Shown here piece by piece: positions 63,580 through 64,000 of a stretch of 64,000 nucleotides of DNA. Position numbers and translations under genes: made by a program. The first letter of the stretch is position 1, and each line of letters starts with the position of its first letter. The DNA is from a virus. The DNA is taken from the IMG/VR virus record IMGVR_UViG_3300031977_002862, positions 1 to 64,000 of that record; one strand, 5' to 3'. The notes beneath the pieces are model-generated. The model made no database searches. It saw only the letters and a list, made by a program, of their open reading frames with translations, and was not told the origin of the DNA.

Positions 63580-63727
63580 AATCTTTATGATGCCTGTGGA
63601 GCTGTTCAAGATTGCATTTGCTCTTGTAATCTGGGGCATGATGGTAATGGGAATCTATGAGTTTGTATTCAAATGGCTTGATGCGAACTCCCTAATTGAG
63701 AGGGTAAAGAAATGGCTGAAGCGCTAG
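63566..63727 (+). CDS. Small membrane protein, 53 aa
   Basis: ATG at 63566 behind GGAGGA. MTLYEIFMMPVELFKIAFALVIWGMMVMGIYEFVFKWL contains one long hydrophobic helix; the C-terminus is basic (ERVKKWLKR). Overlaps both neighbours. Not recognised. Confidence 0.6.
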   Translation: MTLYEIFMMPVELFKIAFALVIWGMMVMGIYEFVFKWLDANSLIERVKKWLKR

Positions 63728-63801
63728 GTTTTTTATTCTTTTTTGCTGTAGGAATTTGTGGCTGTATTTACGGATTGATAGAGGATAATGAAGATGATTG
63801 A
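63712..63801 (+). CDS. Tiny membrane protein, 29 aa
   Basis: MAEALGFLFFFAVGICGCIYGLIEDNEDD: one membrane helix followed by an acidic tail. Overlaps the preceding and following genes by a few codons. Short, so moderate support. Confidence 0.5.
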   Translation: MAEALGFLFFFAVGICGCIYGLIEDNEDD

Positions 63802-63934
63802 AGCAATGGCGGCAGCACTTTTTGGAGTGTCTTGTTTAGCAATCATAATGTGGGCTTATAAAAAAGATTTGGACAACTTTGATAGAAAGTACCATAAAAG
63901 TGATAAACATTATCGAGATAAGGACCACACATGA
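63794..63934 (+). CDS. Small membrane protein, 46 aa
   Basis: MIEAMAAALFGVSCLAIIMWAYKKDLDNFDRK: an N-terminal membrane helix followed by a charged, His/Asp/Lys-rich tail (YHKSDKHYRDKDHT). Overlaps both neighbours by a few bases. Function unknown. Confidence 0.55.
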   Translation: MIEAMAAALFGVSCLAIIMWAYKKDLDNFDRKYHKSDKHYRDKDHT

Positions 63935-64000
63935 AGAATAAACTTGACAGATTTATTGAAGTATTGGACATAACAGTAATAATTCTATGTACACTAATGA
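63931..64000 (+). CDS. Start of a further small protein, cut by window end
   Basis: ATG at 63931 overlaps the previous stop (ATGA). The visible residues MKNKLDRFIEVLDITVIILC run into a hydrophobic helix. The 3' end is outside the window. Confidence 0.5.
   Translation, partial: MKNKLDRFIEVLDITVIILCTLM

Noticed and set aside
1-64000. Lysogeny genes (integrase, CI-like repressor with att site)
   Set aside because: No such gene was recognised; helix-turn-helix proteins here do not resemble CI/Cro, so a temperate lifestyle is not supported within this window.
1-64000. tRNA genes and CRISPR arrays
   Set aside because: No cloverleaf with a convincing T-arm and no spaced direct-repeat array was noticed by eye. 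A tRNAscan-SE or CRISPR search could not be run, so a missed tRNA is possible.

Overview
This window is most of a tailed double-stranded DNA phage genome. It carries a complete DNA replication and recombination set, a class I ribonucleotide reductase, an HK97-type capsid and portal, a large terminase, a 1474-residue tape measure protein and a 4794-residue tail tip/fibre protein. No sheath gene is visible, so a long non-contractile tail (siphovirus morphology) is the best inference. No integrase, repressor/integrase cassette or attachment site was recognised. The family I polymerase has Phe at the position equivalent to E. coli Phe762, a state usually linked with virulent phages. Many E. coli-like sigma70 promoters (TTGACA/T, 17-bp spacer, TATAAT-like), several protein families I associate with marine phages, and a small secreted protein with a TGSR...CRT.AEW..AG pattern that I recall from gammaproteobacteria make a marine gammaproteobacterium a plausible host. 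This is an inference, not a demonstration.

Layout. (1) 1-16053, plus strand: the end of a helix-turn-helix protein, then DnaB-type helicase, primase, DNA polymerase I, PhoH ATPase, a free-standing HNH endonuclease, UvsW-like helicase, ssDNA-binding protein, SbcCD (gp47/gp46)-like pair, Hjc-like nuclease, flap exonuclease, NrdA, NrdB and a small coiled-coil protein. (2) 16052-16077: a hairpin terminator shared by two convergent transcription units. (3) 16076-57788, minus strand: the virion genes. In transcription order these are a GNAT-like protein and tail-like proteins, small and large terminase, an HNH protein, portal, protease-capsid fusion, connectors, two related tail tube proteins, overlapping tail chaperone frames, tape measure, tail tip, the giant fibre and accessory fibre proteins. 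(4) 57877-58415, minus strand: two small exported proteins. (5) 58709-61487, plus strand: a visibly GC-richer cluster with a helix-turn-helix protein, tiny membrane proteins, a HAD phosphatase, a DEDDh exonuclease and a polyphosphate kinase 2. (6) 61488-62621: two regulatory intergenic regions flanking another helix-turn-helix paralogue, with divergent promoters, repeats and a perfect 16-bp ParB-type parS palindrome. (7) 62622-64000, plus strand: a HExxH zinc protease and small, mostly membrane proteins.

How it fits together. The left arm makes DNA and dNTPs, with SbcCD/Hjc/flap nucleases processing recombination intermediates. The minus-strand arm packages DNA and builds the particle. A family of near-consensus promoters, most with an A-tract just upstream of the -35 box, sits in front of the main modules on both strands. 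Two of these promoters are so close to the start codon that the mRNA should be leaderless. The most unusual elements are the phage PPK2, the perfect parS about 20 bp after it, the nested capsid start inside the protease-capsid fusion, and a probable +1 (or -2) frameshift in the tail chaperone pair.
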